A stretch of DNA of 7,724 nucleotides from the NCBI GenBank assembly GCA_903932885.1, contig CAIZHT010000225.1, forward strand, positions 1-7,724. Direction: 5' to 3'. Shown piece by piece: positions 1-4,960 of the stretch. Each line of letters opens with the position of its first letter. Within the stretch, counting starts at the first letter, position 1. The translations under genes and the position numbers were made by a program. This DNA comes from an uncultured Actinomycetes bacterium (GTDB lineage Bacteria > Actinomycetota > Actinomycetes > Nanopelagicales > Nanopelagicaceae). The notes beneath the pieces were generated by a model, which saw only the letters and a list, made by a program, of their open reading frames with translations, had not been told where the DNA came from and did not search any database.

Positions 1-235
1 GATTTGCTTTCACGCTATCGCGCACTAAGAGTGCAAGTGATTGTGGATCCATCGCCTGTGCAGGATCCATTGGCGATTCACCGTGTCCGGGTAAGTCTGC
101 AGTAATGACGTTGAACTTTTCAGATAGCGCAGGAATTATTGGCTTCCATGCAGTCGCAGCAGAGCCAAGCCCGTGCACCAGTACAAGAGCATCTCTAGAA
201 GTTGGAGAGTTATAACTTCGCGTTGAAAGTTTCAT
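1..235 (-). CDS. alpha/beta hydrolase fold protein, N-terminal part (runs off left edge)
   Basis: Seventy-eight N-terminal codons are visible; the rest lies outside the window. The translation opens MKLSTRSYNS and contains LVLVHGLGSAATAW (residues 17-30), the beta-strand plus HG oxyanion-loop signature of alpha/beta hydrolases. It then shows the second strand and the turn VITADLPGHGES (about 43-54), also typical of the fold. The nucleophile-elbow serine and the catalytic Asp/His would come later and cannot be checked, so the substrate is unknown; esterases, lactonases and haloalkane-dehalogenase-like enzymes share this N-terminus. The ATG at 235-233 is supported by GGAG at 245-242, six nucleotides upstream. 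It starts one nucleotide after the stop of the YbaK-like gene (TGA-G-ATG), so the two are very probably co-transcribed and translationally coupled. No signal peptide is seen, so it is likely cytoplasmic. Confidence 0.86.
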   Translation of the reverse strand, partial: MKLSTRSYNSPTSRDALVLVHGLGSAATAWKPIIPALSEKFNVITADLPGHGESPMDPAQAMDPQSLALLVRDSVKAN

Positions 236-236
236 C

Positions 237-725
237 TCAATCTCCAACAACCATAGGTTTTGCTCCCGTGCATTCAAGCAATTCAGAAAATGAAGTTGGA
301 TAGACCGCATGAGGGTGGCCGGCGGCTGCCCAAACTACATCATAATCATTGAGCGCTTCGTCAATGAGAGTTATTTCTGGCTTTGAAATCCACCCCAGTG
401 GGCTCACGCCCCCAATTGAATAACCACTTCTCTCTTTCACATAGTCGGCGTCAACTCGATCTAGTTTTTCTATATTTAGATTTTGTGCAACAAGATCAGT
501 ATCAACTTTATGTCGACCACTTGTAATGATGAGAAGTGGATTACCTGATGGAAGTTTGAATATCAATGAAGATGCAATTTGTCCTACTTCAATACCTAGG
601 CTATTTGCTGCATCAATTGCAGTGCGGGCAGAGTCGGAGAGAACCTTTATTTCACCATCGATACCAAGTGAATGTGCGGCTTCGATGAAGCGCCTAACGG
701 CTGCTTTTTCCAGAATTCCATCCAT
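237..725 (-). CDS. YbaK/ProX-like aminoacyl-tRNA deacylase family protein, 162 aa
   Basis: Full-length single-domain protein of the YbaK/EbsC/ProX family, whose characterised members hydrolyse mischarged tRNAs in trans (for example Cys-tRNA(Pro) or Ala-tRNA(Pro)). Recognisable blocks are an N-terminal helix (VRRFIEAAHSLGI, 10-22), GQIASSLIFKL (48-58), the core strand LLIITSGRHKVD (64-75), the loop IGGVSPLG (104-111) and the signature AAGHPHAVYPTSFSELL (134-150). The lysine that is usual in the (V/I)K(T/S)L motif and catalytically important in YbaK and ProX is replaced by Ser52 here. I recall related actinobacterial proteins also lacking it, so this is probably a subfamily rather than a broken gene, and the exact substrate is uncertain. 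The ATG at 725 has no nearby Shine-Dalgarno but sits 6 nt after a TAAAGT -10 box, indicating a leaderless mRNA. It is the first gene of an operon with the downstream hydrolase and is divergent from the first MFS gene, with 29 bp between the start codons. Confidence 0.9.
   Translation of the reverse strand: MDGILEKAAVRRFIEAAHSLGIDGEIKVLSDSARTAIDAANSLGIEVGQIASSLIFKLPSGNPLLIITSGRHKVDTDLVAQNLNIEKLDRVDADYVKERSGYSIGGVSPLGWISKPEITLIDEALNDYDVVWAAAGHPHAVYPTSFSELLECTGAKPMVVGD
242..245 (-). promoter_or_regulatory. ribosome binding site of the hydrolase gene
   Basis: GGAG on the minus strand ends 6 nt before the ATG at 235. It lies inside the last codons of the YbaK-like gene. It fixes the hydrolase start and contrasts with the operon's first gene, which has no such site. 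Confidence 0.6.
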
Positions 726-731
726 ATGCGA

Positions 732-737
732 ACTTTA
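732..737 (-). promoter_or_regulatory. -10 box of leaderless promoter for the YbaK-like gene
   Basis: TAAAGT on the minus strand fits TANNNT and is followed by exactly 6 nt and then the ATG at 725, so transcription would begin at or next to the start codon. No ribosome binding site lies between; the only purine-rich run (GGAGGGA, 754-748) is 22 nt from the start, too far to serve. A weak -35 (AAGACA, 761-756, spacer 18) is possible but unconvincing. Confidence 0.5.
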
Positions 738-748
738 TGAGATAGCGT
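737..748 (+). promoter_or_regulatory. promoter element of first MFS gene (ATGAGATAGCGT; -10 TAGCGT)
   Basis: The TAGCGT hexamer (743-748) fits TANNNT and ends 6 nt before the ATG at 755; no Shine-Dalgarno is present, so a leaderless transcript is likely. The surrounding 12-mer recurs with one mismatch (ATGAGTTAGCGT, 1991-2002) in front of the second MFS gene. No -35 hexamer is obvious. It lies 5 bp from the opposing -10 of the YbaK-like gene, so polymerase binding at the two promoters probably excludes each other. Confidence 0.5.
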
Positions 749-754
749 CCCTCC

Positions 755-1984
755 ATGTCTTCTAAGACTCTGACCAAATATGAATATGGAATTCACGCAC
801 GAAATGCAGTCTGGGCGAGTTTTTTTGTTCTAGGAATTACAGGTATGGCGTGGATCCCTCGTATTCCTGAAATTAAAAGCTCATTGGGATTGAGCGATGG
901 CCAATTTGGACTTTTGCTACTTGCAAGCACGTTTGGCGCGGTCCCTGGAGCTCAGCTTTCAGGACGTATAGTTCATATGTATTCTTCAAAAATTGTTGTG
1001 CGCATTTCTGGTGTCACACTTCCATTGGGAGTTTGCATCATGGGAATTGCTGAAAGTGTGCCAATTCTGGCACTGGGATTATTTATCTGCGGATTTAGCG
1101 TTTCATTTATGGATGTTGCTCTAAACAGTCAGGCGATTGCTATTGAGCAGCACACTCAAGGACGATGGATGTCAACATTTCACGGCCTTTGGAGTATTGG
1201 CGCATTTTGCGCGGGCCTCATTGGTGGGCTTGTAGCAAATCTCGTTACACCGGAAACTAATTTATTGGTGATGTCTGCTCTAAGTTTTCTTTCCTATCTC
1301 TATATAACTCGTTACCTCTTGCCACCAGATTTAGATGGTCATGGCGGCGAAGAAGGAACTCAAACTTCATCAAAAGTCGCGTTCAAAGGCAAAGAGGCCA
1401 TGATTTTGTGGGGAATAGGAATCGGTCTTATTTGTGCTCTTGTTCCCGAAGGTGGCGCATACGACTGGAGTGGAATTCTTTTACAAGATCACATGAACAT
1501 TGGTAAGGGCTCCAATGCAGCAGCAGGAGTTGTATTTTCTTTAGCAATGATTGTCAGCAGATTACTTGGCGATAAGTTTTTTGAATTATGGGGACATGTA
1601 AATACAGTCAAATATGGCGCAATTTTTGGTGGCGGAATATGGGGTCTCTCTATTCTCATCAGTATTCCATTGGCGCAATCACATCAGATGCTTAGTCTTG
1701 TCATTGTTTGTATCGGCTTTGGTGCTGCAGGATTTGGAATAGGACCCTTCTTTCCAGCATTTAATTTAGCTGCAGCCTCGATTCCTGGAGTAGCCCCATC
1801 TGTTGGATTGGCTCGTATCGGAATGATTGCAATGGCATCCTATTTTGCTGGTCCAACAATTATCGGTGGCCTGGCAGAACTGACTTCATTGCCAATCGCT
1901 TTTGCTTTTCCAGTGCTCTTGATGATGGGTGCCGCTTTTCAAACAAGATTTATCAAAGTAAATAGGCTCAGTAGCGAGAAATAA
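755..1984 (+). CDS. MFS transporter, MosC/YbjJ-like group, copy 1 (409 aa)
   Basis: Integral membrane protein of the major facilitator superfamily with a length and hydrophobic pattern fitting 12 transmembrane helices. Landmarks match the MosC/YbjJ-like group: RNAVWASF at the start of TM1 (16-23), WIPRIPEIK (33-41), GQFGLLLL (49-56), a motif-A-like loop GAQLSGRIVH (65-74), MDVALN with Glu131 (119-131), RWMSTFHGLWSIGAF (137-151), the central loop LLPPDLDGHGGEE (188-200), DWSGILL (237-243) and a second motif-A-like stretch SRLLGDKFFELWG (268-280). The substrate is unknown; MosC is linked by name to rhizopine biosynthesis in rhizobia, which need not apply here. It is followed after 26 bp by a paralogue in the same direction. 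About half of the aligned residues are identical over a 66-residue N-terminal stretch counted by eye. The start at 755 is supported by the leaderless promoter and by the matching M-S start of the paralogue. Confidence 0.93.
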   Translation: MSSKTLTKYEYGIHARNAVWASFFVLGITGMAWIPRIPEIKSSLGLSDGQFGLLLLASTFGAVPGAQLSGRIVHMYSSKIVVRISGVTLPLGVCIMGIAESVPILALGLFICGFSVSFMDVALNSQAIAIEQHTQGRWMSTFHGLWSIGAFCAGLIGGLVANLVTPETNLLVMSALSFLSYLYITRYLLPPDLDGHGGEEGTQTSSKVAFKGKEAMILWGIGIGLICALVPEGGAYDWSGILLQDHMNIGKGSNAAAGVVFSLAMIVSRLLGDKFFELWGHVNTVKYGAIFGGGIWGLSILISIPLAQSHQMLSLVIVCIGFGAAGFGIGPFFPAFNLAAASIPGVAPSVGLARIGMIAMASYFAGPTIIGGLAELTSLPIAFAFPVLLMMGAAFQTRFIKVNRLSSEK

Positions 1985-1990
1985 GGGCTG

Positions 1991-2002
1991 ATGAGTTAGC
2001 GT
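1991..2002 (+). promoter_or_regulatory. promoter element of second MFS gene (ATGAGTTAGCGT; -10 TAGCGT)
   Basis: TAGCGT (1997-2002) lies 8 nt before the ATG at 2011 in the 26-bp gap between the two transporters. It repeats the element in front of the first MFS gene (11 of 12 bases identical). There is no usable Shine-Dalgarno; AGGG at 1984-1987 is 23 nt away. A separate, probably leaderless transcript for the second gene is therefore likely, although read-through from the first is also possible. Confidence 0.45.
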
Positions 2003-2010
2003 TGCTCCCT

Positions 2011-3228
2011 ATGAGCGCGACTTATACCCAAGAAGAATTAACAAAGATCGGTAACCGAGCACGCAATGCCTCATGGGCAACATTTGGCATCATGGGATTG
2101 GTTTCGATGGGCTGGGTTGCTCGCGTTCCTGAGATAAAAGATATTGTCAATCTCAACAATGGTCAGTTTGGTCTGGTCTTAGTCTCTGGAACCATCGGTT
2201 CTCTTTTTGGCGCACAGTTAGCTGGTCGTTTGATTCATACCTATGGTTCACGTCGAGTTACTTCAGTTGCAATCTTTGTTATGCCACTAGGTCTCATTGG
2301 AATAGGACTTGCACAGACAACTCCCTTTTTAGTGTTCTCACTTTTCGTTATGGGCTTTGGATATTCGAGTATGGATATTTCGGTCAATACTCAAGCCGCA
2401 GTTATCGAAAAAATTGTGAAGCGCCGATGGATGTCTACTTTTCATGCGCTCTGGAGTGTTGGCGCATTTAGCGCCGCACTCCTTGGCGGAGCGATTGCAC
2501 ATTTCGTAAGCCCCAAAACTCACTTAGTTGTTTTAGGCATTTCTTGCATGATTGCCTATATCCCTGGAGCAATTTATCTATTACCTCCAGATCTCGATGA
2601 ACACGATGGGGGAGAAGAGGAGACAGAAGCCAAAATTCCATTGTTTAGCACTTCAGTTTTGCCTTTGTGGGGAATGGGAATTGCAATGCTCAGCGGCTTA
2701 GTAGCAGAAGGTGCTGCAAGTGACTGGGGTGGAATTTTATTGCGTGACAGTATGGGAATTGAAAAAGGTTTGAATGCGACAGCATTTGGTTGTTTTGCGC
2801 TAGCAATGATTGTTAGCCGTTTCCTTGGTGACAAAATGCTTCACCGCTTTGGCCCACTACGCACAGTCAAAATTGGTGGCTATGTGGGGGGAATCGGTTG
2901 GGCTATTGCGATTCTCATTGCTGTTCCACTCTCAGAATCACATCAACTTTTATCACTCATCATTATTGATATTGGTTTTGCTCTTGCTGGCTTTGGTCTT
3001 GGGCCAATGTTTCCTGCGATTATTTTGGCAGCATCGCAAGCACCCGGTATTGCATCTTCAGTTGCCATGGCACGCGTTGGTGTCATTGGAATGATGGGAT
3101 TCTTTATTGGGCCAACAATTACTGGTGGCCTTGCAGAGTTGTTTACATTGCCTGTCGCGATATTGTTCCCAGCAATTTGTCTTACCTTTGCTGGGTATAT
3201 GTCACGATCACTTCGAAATGCTCGCTAA
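2011..3228 (+). CDS. MFS transporter, MosC/YbjJ-like group, copy 2 (405 aa)
   Basis: Tandem paralogue of the preceding transporter with the same predicted 12-helix layout. Shared landmarks are RNASWATF (18-25), WVARVPEIK (35-43), GQFGLVLV (51-58), GAQLAGRLIHTYGSRRV (67-83), MDISVN with Glu133 (121-133), RRWMSTFHALWSVGAF (138-153), the acidic central loop LLPPDLDEHDGGEEE (190-204), DWGGILL (238-244) and SRFLGDKMLHRFG (269-281). The first motif A is closer to the canonical form (GxxxGRxxxxYGSRR) than in copy 1, where the same loop reads MYSSK. The frame is open to a TTG at 2002, but that codon overlaps the putative -10 box. The ATG at 2011 gives an MSA start matching MSS of copy 1, so I place the start there. 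The stop (TAA, 3226-3228) interlocks with that of the convergent TauE gene. Substrate unknown. Confidence 0.93.
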   Translation: MSATYTQEELTKIGNRARNASWATFGIMGLVSMGWVARVPEIKDIVNLNNGQFGLVLVSGTIGSLFGAQLAGRLIHTYGSRRVTSVAIFVMPLGLIGIGLAQTTPFLVFSLFVMGFGYSSMDISVNTQAAVIEKIVKRRWMSTFHALWSVGAFSAALLGGAIAHFVSPKTHLVVLGISCMIAYIPGAIYLLPPDLDEHDGGEEETEAKIPLFSTSVLPLWGMGIAMLSGLVAEGAASDWGGILLRDSMGIEKGLNATAFGCFALAMIVSRFLGDKMLHRFGPLRTVKIGGYVGGIGWAIAILIAVPLSESHQLLSLIIIDIGFALAGFGLGPMFPAIILAASQAPGIASSVAMARVGVIGMMGFFIGPTITGGLAELFTLPVAILFPAICLTFAGYMSRSLRNAR

Positions 3229-3971
3229 GCAATTACCCAAGTTTGAATAACTGTAAAGAGTGCTACTGCGTAGAGTAAGCCTGCAAATGATCTTCGCATC
3301 AATAGTGGGTTAGAAAGTTCACCCATTCGAGATGCAAAACCAGCAATGATCACCGCTGATATCGCCATGAGAATTGGCAAGTGCCAAGAAATTTCTGACC
3401 AGATTGCATAGTGCCCAAAAAATGCAGTGAGAGTATTGAGAGCGATAATAAAGAGAGATGTTCCTGCTGCTTTATTTGATGTGTTGTTGAAGAAGAGAAT
3501 CAATACTGGGATGGCCAGGAAGCCGCCACCGATTCCAAATAGACCTGTCATCAATCCAATAGTGAGTGAAATTGCAATGAGCGCTAAGACGGGAATCTTT
3601 TTTTCGCTGCCACCAACTGGCTTGAATAACATTGACGTTGCAGCAGAGATGAGAACGATTGCAAAACCTGTCGTAATAAATGAATCAGGCAAGCGATGTG
3701 CCACCCATGATCCACCTAAGTTTGTTACTAAACCTAGCGCCCAGATAACGAGTGCTTCCTTTATGAGTACATCTTTACTGCGAAATTTAGAGATGAGCCC
3801 AGAGACTGCGGCACTAAAAACTATTGCAAGAGCTGCAGTTGTTGCATGGGCAGGGGTGAAATTGAACCCATAGATAAGAATTGGTACCGATAGCATTGCG
3901 CCACCAGCGCCGATGAAGCCAAGTACGGCGCCAATGAATCCTCCTGCAATGAGTGCGCCGAGAATTTCCAT
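3225..3971 (-). CDS. TauE/SafE-family permease (248 aa)
   Basis: Small polytopic membrane protein with the internal duplication of the TauE/SafE family (formerly DUF81). The first repeat begins GFIGAGGAMLSVPILI (18-33) and the second GLFGIGGGFLAIPVLI (143-158), each with the glycine-rich turn and following proline typical of these permeases; about eight hydrophobic segments fit the 248-residue length. Characterised relatives export sulfite, sulfoacetate or other sulfur-containing organic acids, but substrates cannot be read from sequence, so sulfite export is only a family-level suggestion. The ATG at 3971 has no Shine-Dalgarno; a CATTAT box 6 nt upstream suggests a leaderless start. The stop codon TAG shares the bases CTAA (3225-3228) with the TAA of the opposing transporter. 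The DoxX gene upstream on the same strand is separated by a terminator, so the two are probably independent units despite both being membrane proteins with family links to sulfur or redox chemistry. Confidence 0.92.
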   Translation of the reverse strand: MEILGALIAGGFIGAVLGFIGAGGAMLSVPILIYGFNFTPAHATTAALAIVFSAAVSGLISKFRSKDVLIKEALVIWALGLVTNLGGSWVAHRLPDSFITTGFAIVLISAATSMLFKPVGGSEKKIPVLALIAISLTIGLMTGLFGIGGGFLAIPVLILFFNNTSNKAAGTSLFIIALNTLTAFFGHYAIWSEISWHLPILMAISAVIIAGFASRMGELSNPLLMRRSFAGLLYAVALFTVIQTWVIA

Positions 3972-3977
3972 ATACGC

Positions 3978-3983
3978 ATAATG
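3978..3983 (-). promoter_or_regulatory. possible -10 box of leaderless promoter for the TauE/SafE gene
   Basis: CATTAT on the minus strand, one base off TANNNT, ends 6 nt before the ATG at 3971, the same geometry as the YbaK and first MFS starts. It lies just downstream of the DoxX terminator, where a new promoter is needed. There is no ribosome binding site in between. Confidence 0.38.
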
Positions 3984-3986
3984 ACA

Positions 3987-4018
3987 GAAAAAGGCCCCGG
4001 GTTTGACCCCGAGGCCTT
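3987..4018 (-). terminator. intrinsic terminator of the DoxX gene
   Basis: The inverted repeat spans 3991-4018: arms AAGGCC-C-CGGG and CCCG-A-GGCCTT (11 positions, one C-A mismatch) around a 6-nt loop. On the minus strand the stem is followed directly by a T run (TTTTTC, 3992-3987), the classic factor-independent layout for transcripts coming from the DoxX gene, whose stop is 17 nt upstream. On the plus strand the stem is followed only by a mixed CT sequence, so one-way termination is more likely. It insulates the TauE/SafE gene from DoxX transcription. Confidence 0.85.
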
Positions 4019-4035
4019 CTTGCTAAGAGTTTTCT

Positions 4036-4449
4036 TTAGAGGCTAAAGAAAGCAGATGTAATGCTTGGACCAAAGTTTGCTCCGCTGCCAACGAGAACGA
4101 AAATAATTAGTGCTGCGCCAGCAAGGGATAGATCTTTGAAGAACCCGATTGATTCATTCTGCTTCGCTGTCGCATCTGTTTCTTTCCAGAATGCGTGCAT
4201 CATAAATGCTGCTGGGATCAAGAAGATTGCAATGAGAAGTGCGCCGAGGTCAGCATAGACACCGAGTGCAATGTAGAGACCGCCGATGAGAATCATCAAT
4301 CCTGAAACTACAACGCTGAGCTTTGCAGCAGGGACTTTCTTGTACTTTGCATATCCTGTCATTGCTTCAAGCTTTGTGAGGTGCATGATTCCTGAATTGA
4401 TAAAGATTGCCGCAAAGAGAATGCGTGCGATTACGAGTACTACGTCCAT
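4036..4449 (-). CDS. DoxX-family membrane protein (137 aa)
   Basis: Four-helix membrane protein of the DoxX family. The N-terminal helix with ARILFAAIFINSGIMHL (8-24), the loop KLEAMTGYAKYKKVP (26-40), helices near 44-64 and 67-87, AFMMHAFW (81-88), and the C-terminal IGFFKDLSLAGAALIIFVL (101-119) follow the family pattern and its usual length of about 130-150 residues. DoxX proteins are linked to quinone-dependent thiosulfate oxidation and, in mycobacteria, to a membrane redox-defence complex with superoxide dismutase and a sulfurtransferase; most members have no assigned reaction, and none can be assigned here. The frame extends upstream to 4521, but AAGGAG at 4459-4454, four nucleotides before the ATG at 4449, and a promoter further upstream place the true start at 4449. 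A monocistronic unit is expected: own promoter with palindromic operator, own terminator. Confidence 0.86.
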   Translation of the reverse strand: MDVVLVIARILFAAIFINSGIMHLTKLEAMTGYAKYKKVPAAKLSVVVSGLMILIGGLYIALGVYADLGALLIAIFLIPAAFMMHAFWKETDATAKQNESIGFFKDLSLAGAALIIFVLVGSGANFGPSITSAFFSL

Positions 4450-4453
4450 GGGA

Positions 4454-4459
4454 CTCCTT
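4454..4459 (-). promoter_or_regulatory. Shine-Dalgarno of the DoxX gene (decides the start)
   Basis: AAGGAG on the minus strand, 4 nt before the ATG at 4449. It is the strongest ribosome binding site in the window and argues against a start further upstream, where the frame would run through the promoter and operator. Confidence 0.75.
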
Positions 4460-4492
4460 ATTGATTTTTCTGTGAATGAAACGTACATAGGG

Positions 4493-4521
4493 AGAGTAAG
4501 GGAAGATAGTTGAAATTTCAA
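4493..4521 (-). promoter_or_regulatory. sigma70-type promoter of the DoxX gene
   Basis: On the minus strand, TTGAAA (4521-4516; five of six matches to TTGACA) is followed by a 17-nt spacer and TACTCT (4498-4493, fits TANNNT). A start of transcription near 4486 would give a leader of roughly 35-40 nt that contains the AAGGAG site. The -35 hexamer lies inside an 18-bp perfect palindrome, so a repressor bound there would block RNA polymerase. Confidence 0.6.
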
Positions 4522-4524
4522 CTA
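4507..4524. promoter_or_regulatory. 18-bp perfect palindrome, probable repressor operator for the DoxX gene
   Basis: TAGTTGAAATTTCAACTA is identical to its reverse complement over all 18 bases and ends at the first mismatch on both sides. It covers the -35 and half of the spacer of the DoxX promoter. The A/T-rich symmetric form with TTGAAATTTCAA at the core is the kind of site bound by dimeric winged-helix regulators such as the MarR family; the family assignment is inference, and no regulator gene is in the window. It is too short-looped to act as an RNA hairpin terminator and has no T run. Confidence 0.65.
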
Positions 4525-4592
4525 CATTCGATGCCTTTCAAGGCAACTTTCAGCCCTGCGCGTTGCGAGATCACGCTGAGCCAGAGGCAGCC

Positions 4593-4621
4593 TTGCGTCT
4601 GTCAGCCCTGGGGGTTATCTT
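4593..4621 (+). promoter_or_regulatory. SOS promoter of the DUF6504-dnaE2 operon
   Basis: TTGCGT (4593-4598), a 17-nt spacer and TATCTT (4616-4621, fits TANNNT) form a plausible promoter. Its expected start point, about 4627-4629, falls inside the LexA box that directly follows the -10. LexA binding would therefore prevent open-complex formation. The -35 matches the consensus in only its first three bases, in keeping with a regulated promoter. Confidence 0.5.
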
Positions 4622-4638
4622 TCGAACATCTGTTCGAA
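4621..4638. promoter_or_regulatory. LexA (SOS) box
   Basis: TTCGAACATCTGTTCGAA contains the exact actinobacterial SOS consensus TCGAAC-N4-GTTCGA (4622-4637) and extends one base further on each side with symmetry. The box ends 31 nt before the ATG of the DUF6504 gene and abuts the -10 hexamer. LexA repression with induction through RecA after DNA damage is the established mode for dnaE2 in mycobacteria. Confidence 0.92.
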
Positions 4639-4653
4639 TATCCACAGCTTAGC

Positions 4654-4659
4654 GAAAGG
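4654..4659 (+). promoter_or_regulatory. ribosome binding site of the DUF6504 gene
   Basis: GAAAGG ends 10 nt before the ATG at 4670. It is a moderate Shine-Dalgarno match that supports the start and shows that this SOS operon is translated from a leadered mRNA, unlike the leaderless genes on the left side. Confidence 0.55.
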
Positions 4660-4669
4660 CTCCACCGAA

Positions 4670-4960
4670 ATGTCAGTGCCGCAACCCGTTACACAGATTA
4701 CGAAAGCCCTCGATGTAACCAGTGAGGGAGCAACTCCTATTGAATTTACTTTCAAGGGTCGTCGCTTTCGTATTCATGCAATCTTGTCACGCTGGTGTGA
4801 AGCGGGTGGCTGGTGGAATCACGTCAGCGATGGAAAGTATCGCCCAGATGATCAAGCGCGCTCGCTGTGGCGAGTAGAGGCGGCGCCTATTGGAGCACTG
4901 ACAACCTTTGAACTCGAACGCGATGAAGTAAGCGGTCAGTGGATCATTAGAAATCTGTAA
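4670..4960 (+). CDS. DUF6504 family protein, dnaE2 operon partner (96 aa)
   Basis: Small cytoplasmic protein with the DUF6504 pattern: a P-x-x-F strand and basic turn PIEFTFKGRRFRIHAIL (24-40), the Arg-Trp plus tandem Trp segment SRWCEAGGWWNHV (41-53), SLWRVEAAP (65-73) and a C-terminal strand pair ending SGQWIIRN (88-95). No catalytic residues are apparent. I recall DUF6504 genes beside Y-family (ImuB-like) polymerases and DnaE2 in actinobacteria. The R-W-WW-(W/Y)RVE arrangement also resembles the C-terminal segment of ImuB proteins, suggesting a small docking module for the translesion complex; that role is inference. It is the first gene after the LexA box, so it is expected to be damage-inducible. 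Its stop overlaps the dnaE2 start by one base (TAATG), so translation is probably coupled and a roughly matched output is expected. The function is otherwise unknown. Confidence 0.87.
   Translation: MSVPQPVTQITKALDVTSEGATPIEFTFKGRRFRIHAILSRWCEAGGWWNHVSDGKYRPDDQARSLWRVEAAPIGALTTFELERDEVSGQWIIRNL

Noticed and set aside
2002..2010. TTG at 2002 as start of the second MFS gene
   Set aside because: The codon begins in the last base of the putative -10 box and adds only three residues; the ATG at 2011 aligns with the start of the paralogue.
3427..3873. A 148-codon open frame antisense to the TauE/SafE gene
   Set aside because: It lies wholly inside a well-supported gene on the other strand and has low-complexity composition without any family pattern; it is a shadow of the real frame.
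4450..4521. Upstream extension of the DoxX reading frame to 4521 (24 extra residues)
   Set aside because: It would pass through the putative promoter and palindrome, has no ribosome binding site at its start, and the added residues do not look like a DoxX N-terminus. The AAGGAG before 4449 decides the start.
4532..4545. Small inverted repeat TGCCTT-TC-AAGGCA between DoxX and the SOS promoter
   Set aside because: Six-base arms with a 2-nt spacer and no T run; too weak for a terminator and not placed over a promoter. It could be a minor binding site but nothing supports that.
4550..4610. Direct repeat TCAGCCCTG (4550-4558 and 4602-4610)
   Set aside because: Only nine bases, two copies and no relation to a promoter element; likely chance in a locally GC-richer stretch.
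4510..4725. A 71-codon plus-strand frame between the DoxX operator and the start of DUF6504
   Set aside because: It begins at a TTG inside the palindrome, spans the SOS promoter and LexA box, overlaps DUF6504 out of frame, and resembles no known protein. Its first residues match the DoxX extension only because the palindrome reads the same on both strands.
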